DNA from: Streptomyces antnestii | GTDB lineage: Bacteria; Actinomycetota; Actinomycetes; Streptomycetales; Streptomycetaceae | Reading direction: 5' to 3' | Length of the DNA: 64,000 nucleotides | NCBI RefSeq assembly: GCF_004005495.1 | Contig: NZ_RZYA01000008.1 | Span: forward strand, 186,001-250,000 | In this document: piece by piece, positions 60,650-64,000 of the stretch | Layout: each line of letters begins with the position of its first letter | Position numbering within the stretch: the first letter of the stretch is position 1 | Translations under genes and position numbers: made by a program | The notes under the pieces: model-generated | Told to the model about the DNA's origin: nothing | Database searches by the model: none | Seen by the model: only the letters and a program-made list of their open reading frames with translations

Positions 60650-60890
60650 TGACTGTGATGCACACCCTGGCTGCCCCGTCGCCGGACCTGATCGGCCGGG
60701 ACTTCGCCACCGCCAGCCCCGGAACGAAGTACATTGGGGACATCACTTACATCCCTACGCCCAGTGGCTGGCTGCTGGCTCTGCCTCGCCTCGTGGCTGG
60801 ACCTGGCCACTCGCGAGATCACCGGATACTCGATGGCCGACCACGATCGCGCTGATCTCGTCCCGGACAGACCGCCCACCTCGCAGTGTC
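60650..60890 (+). pseudogene. IS3-family transposase (orfB) fragment
   Basis: Frame 1 reads PDLIGRDFATASPGTKYIGD, ITYIPTPSGWLLA, the start of the integrase catalytic core with the first acidic residue (GDITY). At about 60775 it shifts one frame and continues as SWLDLATREITGYSMADHDR before similarity ends. The second and third acidic residues are missing. A frameshifted, truncated relic directly after the hydrolase gene. Confidence 0.75.
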
Positions 60891-61028
60891 GATGCCCCCG
60901 AACAGATGCCCCGGAACAGCGGAATTGACGAGTGTTCCGCAATCACGCACCACCCGCTGGCCTCGCCTCCACCTGCGGAGTTTCGTGACTGCTCACGCCA
61001 CCTCGCCAACCTGGGCTATACCTGTGCC

Positions 61029-63095
61029 GTGACTGTGCCAAGGGACGTGGACGAAGTACGTAACGAGCTGCGCGCTGTTCTTGATCGGTGCGAGGCGTGG
61101 CTTCGCGCCGCGTCAGCGGCTCCTGAGACTCCGGCGGAATGGCCGGAGGAGGTCCTCGGTGATGCGGGCACGATGAGACGGCTGAGGACACGTGCGGCCT
61201 CGACCCTGATCAACGTGGCGTTGCTGGGTGCCTTCTCGTCCGGCAAGAGCTTCCTTCTCAGTGGCCTGCAGGGCGGGCTTGAGCTGGTCGAGGTACCGAC
61301 CGCCGACGGTCACACGGCGGACAAGTTCGTGGGCCTTCTGCCTTCATCCCCCGTTCCCACCACCGCGTGCCCCGCCAGTGTGGTTCCGGTGGACGACCAG
61401 TCCAGCTTCGATGCTTCGGGCAGTGGCCATCTGCGGGTGCGCTTCACCGATTCCGGCGAGGACAGGTGGGAGGAGGTGGGGAACTCCCCGGCCCCCTCTG
61501 TGGTTGCGGCGTATGCGATGCAGGATGCGGATGTGACCGATCGGCTCAGGCCTCACCGCGGACGTGAGGTGGCCGAACTCGAGATCTTGCTCGCCGGCGC
61601 CAAGCTTCCGGCCAAGCTCTACGACCTGCCTGGTTATGGGTCCCCGAATCCGGTTCACGACATGATCGTTCGGGCCGCGATGGCCGACGCGGACTGTTTC
61701 ATGTACGTGTCGCATGCCAGCCGCACCCTCTCAGAGCGTGACCTTGACCTGATCCGCTTCCTGTACGACCACTACCTGTTGTCGGGGAAGAGGGTGGTGT
61801 GGGTGGTCACCGCCATCGACGCGGCAGCCAATCTCGACCTCCGGAACATCCCGGAGTGGAGGGCGACGATCGCCCGCAACAACACTTACCTGCGGGACAA
61901 TTTCACGCTGCCGAACGACCGGCCGGATCTCGGCTTCATCGGTGAAGGCTTCCTGCCTGTCTCCCCCGCTCTGGAAGCACGTGCGGACAAACTCAGCGCA
62001 GAGGAAGCGGAGGTCGCAGCACAGCGACAGCGCGCCGAAAGTCGTATGGAGACACTGCGCCAGGCGATCGAGGACCTGATCAGTACTGGAACCGGTGCCC
62101 GGCACATCGCCGCGGTGGCGACGGAGGCCCGGATCCTCGTGGCCCCGCGGCACCAGGCGCTGGCCGTGCGGCTGCGCAACGAACGCCTTGAGATCGATGA
62201 GCTCAAGGAATTGCTGAAGAGTGAGCAGCAGCGGCTGGAGCTCCTCGACACTGGATTGCCGCGCATGCGCGAGGACCTTGAGCGCAAACTCCACAACCGC
62301 ATCGCGCGGACCGTTCGCCCCTTCACCCGCTTGTCCGCCCATCTGCATGCCGAGCTGGACGAGGTCATCAGGGCCACGGACCTCAACAGGCCTACCAAGG
62401 CGAACCAGATTCAGGTGTCGAAGGCCCAGGCGCTCCGTACCTGGATCGAAGGGCCTGCCGGTCCGGCGACGCTGTGGACCGAGGAGTTCGAGGGATTCAA
62501 GAAGGACCTGGTCCAGGCAGTGGACCAGGTTTTCGGCGACAAGGATCTCGCGGGACGGCTTCCGGACTTCACCCTTGACGTGAACAGCCTCGCGGTTCCC
62601 CAGCAGAGTCGGCGTTCGACCACCCGGCACGACGTGGTACAGCGGGCGGCGGCGCTGGTCGGCATCGTCACACCCGTCGCAGCCAGCGGGGGCTGGCTCT
62701 ACGGCCTGGCCGCGGCCGGCACACTCTTCCCGCCCGCCGGTCTTGTCGCAGGGGTCGCCGCTCTGGTCTTCCTGGGAGTTCAGCGCCGGAAGAGCCGGAT
62801 CAGTTCCCTGCAAGTCCTCCAGGACGAGTGGATCAGCGCGATCGACGCTGAAGTCGATGCAGTCAAGGAGCAGTTCACACTGGCAACGAGTGTTCAGGGA
62901 ACCGATGCCGTCGATCATCTGATGGATAATCTGGCGCAATACCGGGAGCAGCTCGAACAGTCCCGCGATCGCGTCAGCGAGCGCATCACGAATCCGGAGA
63001 ACCAGGTCCGGCAGAGTCTTATCGACCAGCTCGAACCGCTGTGCACCGAAGCCCGCGCTCTCGTCGAGTCCCTCCAGGCTTTGGAGACCCTCTGA
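61029..63095 (+). CDS. Dynamin-like large GTPase
   Basis: 688 residues from GTG at 61029; the frame is open from 59955 but that part is decayed transposase DNA. The ribosome-binding site is weak, so the start is uncertain. G1 is LGAFSSGKSFLL (about residue 67), a threonine-rich switch lies near PVPTTACPAS, G3 is KLYDLPGYGSPNP (about 198) and G4 is VVWVVTAIDAA. A long helical stalk with coiled-coil character (about 330-450) and a hydrophobic hairpin (GWLYGLAAAGTLFPPAGLVA, about 555-590) match bacterial dynamin-like proteins, which remodel membranes. No second dynamin gene is adjacent, unlike the paired arrangement in many bacteria. A defence or membrane-repair role is possible given the mobile surroundings. 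Confidence 0.82.
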   Translation: MTVPRDVDEVRNELRAVLDRCEAWLRAASAAPETPAEWPEEVLGDAGTMRRLRTRAASTLINVALLGAFSSGKSFLLSGLQGGLELVEVPTADGHTADKFVGLLPSSPVPTTACPASVVPVDDQSSFDASGSGHLRVRFTDSGEDRWEEVGNSPAPSVVAAYAMQDADVTDRLRPHRGREVAELEILLAGAKLPAKLYDLPGYGSPNPVHDMIVRAAMADADCFMYVSHASRTLSERDLDLIRFLYDHYLLSGKRVVWVVTAIDAAANLDLRNIPEWRATIARNNTYLRDNFTLPNDRPDLGFIGEGFLPVSPALEARADKLSAEEAEVAAQRQRAESRMETLRQAIEDLISTGTGARHIAAVATEARILVAPRHQALAVRLRNERLEIDELKELLKSEQQRLELLDTGLPRMREDLERKLHNRIARTVRPFTRLSAHLHAELDEVIRATDLNRPTKANQIQVSKAQALRTWIEGPAGPATLWTEEFEGFKKDLVQAVDQVFGDKDLAGRLPDFTLDVNSLAVPQQSRRSTTRHDVVQRAAALVGIVTPVAASGGWLYGLAAAGTLFPPAGLVAGVAALVFLGVQRRKSRISSLQVLQDEWISAIDAEVDAVKEQFTLATSVQGTDAVDHLMDNLAQYREQLEQSRDRVSERITNPENQVRQSLIDQLEPLCTEARALVESLQALETL

Positions 63096-63477
63096 CCACG
63101 CAGCGGCACCTGCGCGTCACGACCACGTAGGTATCGCTGCAAGAACAGGCCGGGCCGCGCGAGACCAGCACCAGGCAGAACGCACGGGTTGCCCGACAGC
63201 ACGCGGCGGGCGTAGCCCAGGGCGCGCGGGTCGTGGCGGGCGTCGTCCAAACGACGGCCTCGCGCGCGCCTCTCGGCGATGCGCGCCGCGCGATCGGCGG
63301 CGGGGTACGGAAGTACCTCACCGTCGTTGAGGCCTTCGAGGCGGGCGCGGACCGGGCGGTAGACGGCCTGGAGTGAGGTGTGCTCGTGAGACTCCATGCA
63401 CTGTGGTCATGGAGGTGATAGTGCGATACGGCACTGACAATTCAGTACTCGCTGTCGGACGACCACGCTGTGAGTGC
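63096..63477. other. Gap with a doubtful minus-strand frame
   Basis: The minus strand has a protein-like stretch from an ATG at 63397 (VYRPVRARLEGLNDGEVLPY, AADRAARIAERRARGRRLDD) that runs on across the 3' end of the GTPase gene. The part beyond 63096 alone is about 100 codons. I recognise no family and see no convincing ribosome-binding site, so I do not call a gene. Confidence 0.3.
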
Positions 63478-63735
63478 GGCTGATTGTCCTCCTCGGTGTC
63501 TTCGCCTCCATGCGCCCGGAGGAACTGGCCGAGCTGCGCCGAGCGGACATCGACCTGACACCGGCTCGGTACGGGTACGGGTACGGCAGGCCGCTCCGGA
63601 GTCGAACACGGCCGCCGGATGATTGGTGATCCCAAGTCCCGCGCGGGCAAACGGGAGATCGTGCCGCCGGGCTTCATTTTTCTCGACGTCCGCTGCCACC
63701 TGGAGTGGTTCACCCGGAGGGTTTTCTCGCGAGTG
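63478..63735 (+). pseudogene. Tyrosine-recombinase (integrase) catalytic-domain fragment
   Basis: Frame 1 reads LIVLLGVFASMRPEELAELR, RADIDL, the catalytic-arginine region of phage/ICE integrases (normally FTGLRxGELxALxxxDID). After a TACGGG triple repeat the sequence moves to another frame and reads GDPKSRAGKREIVPPGF and DVRCHLEWF, the following beta-strands and helix. The tyrosine-containing C-terminus is not found. A frameshifted relic of an integrated element; no tRNA gene or attachment repeat was noticed nearby. Confidence 0.7.
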
Positions 63736-63951
63736 CTCCGCCCCCTGCTGACCGCTGTTTACAGCACCTACGGGCATGTTGTGGCACGGAGAGGGCCGAA
63801 CCGAACCCGGCCGAGGACATCACCCGGCTCTGCCCGCTCAAGCACCGCAACCTCGACGTACCCGGGCGCGCCCCCGGCCTCGACGAGGATGCCGGCACCG
63901 GAGGCTGAGCACGTCCGTCAGATCCGCAGCGAAGCGGGCGGCCCGTGAGTG

Positions 63952-64000
63952 TCAGGATGTGCGTGGGGTGACCAGGCCGGATTCATAGGCGAGGACCACG
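63952..64000 (-). CDS. Response regulator C-terminus (NarL type), start beyond window
   Basis: The last 15 codons on the minus strand read VVLAYESGLVTPRTS and end in TGA at 63952-63954. The same position in the complete NarL regulator at 46153 reads VIAAYESGLVTARP, so this is the tail of a second LuxR-HTH response regulator whose gene lies to the right. No more can be said. Confidence 0.65.
   Translation of the reverse strand, partial: VVLAYESGLVTPRTS

Noticed and set aside
59955..61028. N-terminal extension of the dynamin-like frame
   Set aside because: It overlaps the alpha/beta hydrolase and the IS3 relic in another frame and has no GTPase-family similarity.
63400..64000. tRNA gene or attachment site next to the integrase relic
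   Set aside because: I searched by eye for a T-loop and acceptor pairing and for direct repeats and found none.

Overview
The window is high-GC actinobacterial DNA. GC-rich third codon positions give long antisense shadow frames, GTG starts are common, and many neighbouring genes overlap by ATGA or GTGA. Gene content (SpoIIE/PAS/HATPase phosphatase, TetR/PucR/IclR regulators, NarL-type two-component genes, MMPL exporter, S33 secreted peptidase) suits a Streptomyces or Amycolatopsis relative. The N-acylamino-acid racemase at 28.6 kb matches, from memory, the characterised Amycolatopsis enzyme in length (368 aa) and active-site numbering. Remnants of transposases (24.85, 59.7 and 60.7 kb) and of an integrase (63.5 kb), plus several broken genes, indicate an accessory, mosaic chromosome region. 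I saw no rRNA, tRNA or CRISPR.

Layout. 0-11 kb, mostly minus strand: a partial flavin amine oxidase, two decayed genes (a TPP enzyme and a PucR-type regulator), a TetR regulator, a multidomain SpoIIE phosphatase, and a run made of a FAD amine/amino-acid oxidase, a membrane protein, an MFS transporter and a phytanoyl-CoA-dioxygenase-like enzyme. 11-25 kb: a TetR gene and what looks like an amine-catabolic regulon. On the minus strand lie aldehyde dehydrogenase, alcohol dehydrogenase, an acyl-CoA-ligase/enoyl-CoA-hydratase fusion, a gamma-glutamyl hydrolase, a glutamine-synthetase-like ligase and an SCP2-like protein. On the plus strand lie an esterase, a Baeyer-Villiger-type monooxygenase, a hotdog beta-aminoacyl-CoA ammonia-lyase and a CoA ligase. 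TAGTCA motifs recur in three promoter regions. The inferred logic is: protect an amine as its gamma-glutamyl derivative, oxidise it, release a beta-amino acid, attach CoA, eliminate ammonia, hydrate.

25-44.7 kb, all plus strand: the most striking part. It encodes a D-aminoacylase-like amidohydrolase, an M20 hydrolase, a GNAT protein, N-succinyl/N-acylamino-acid racemase, a PucR regulator, an MFS carrier, class-A- and class-C-type serine hydrolases, a decayed third serine hydrolase, a complete Dpp-type peptide importer with fused subunits, and an S9 peptidase fused to an S12 (beta-lactamase-fold) hydrolase. I read it as a system for importing and dismantling peptides or N-acyl compounds that contain D-amino acids and converting the D-residues to L.

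44.7-53 kb: secreted S12 carboxypeptidase, NarL/histidine kinase pair, MMPL exporter, secreted and anchored S33 peptidase, and a small hypothetical gene: an envelope and secreted-peptidase block. 53.3-58.3 kb, minus strand: cyclase-family hydrolase with an IclR regulator, and an operon of a dehydrogenase/RraA-type aldolase fusion, a TRAP-like large permease and a small membrane protein with a 3x15-nt in-frame repeat. TGATAAGT motifs lie at both promoters. 58.3-64 kb: a decayed zone of transposase and integrase fragments around an alpha/beta hydrolase and a dynamin-like GTPase, ending in the tail of another NarL-type regulator.
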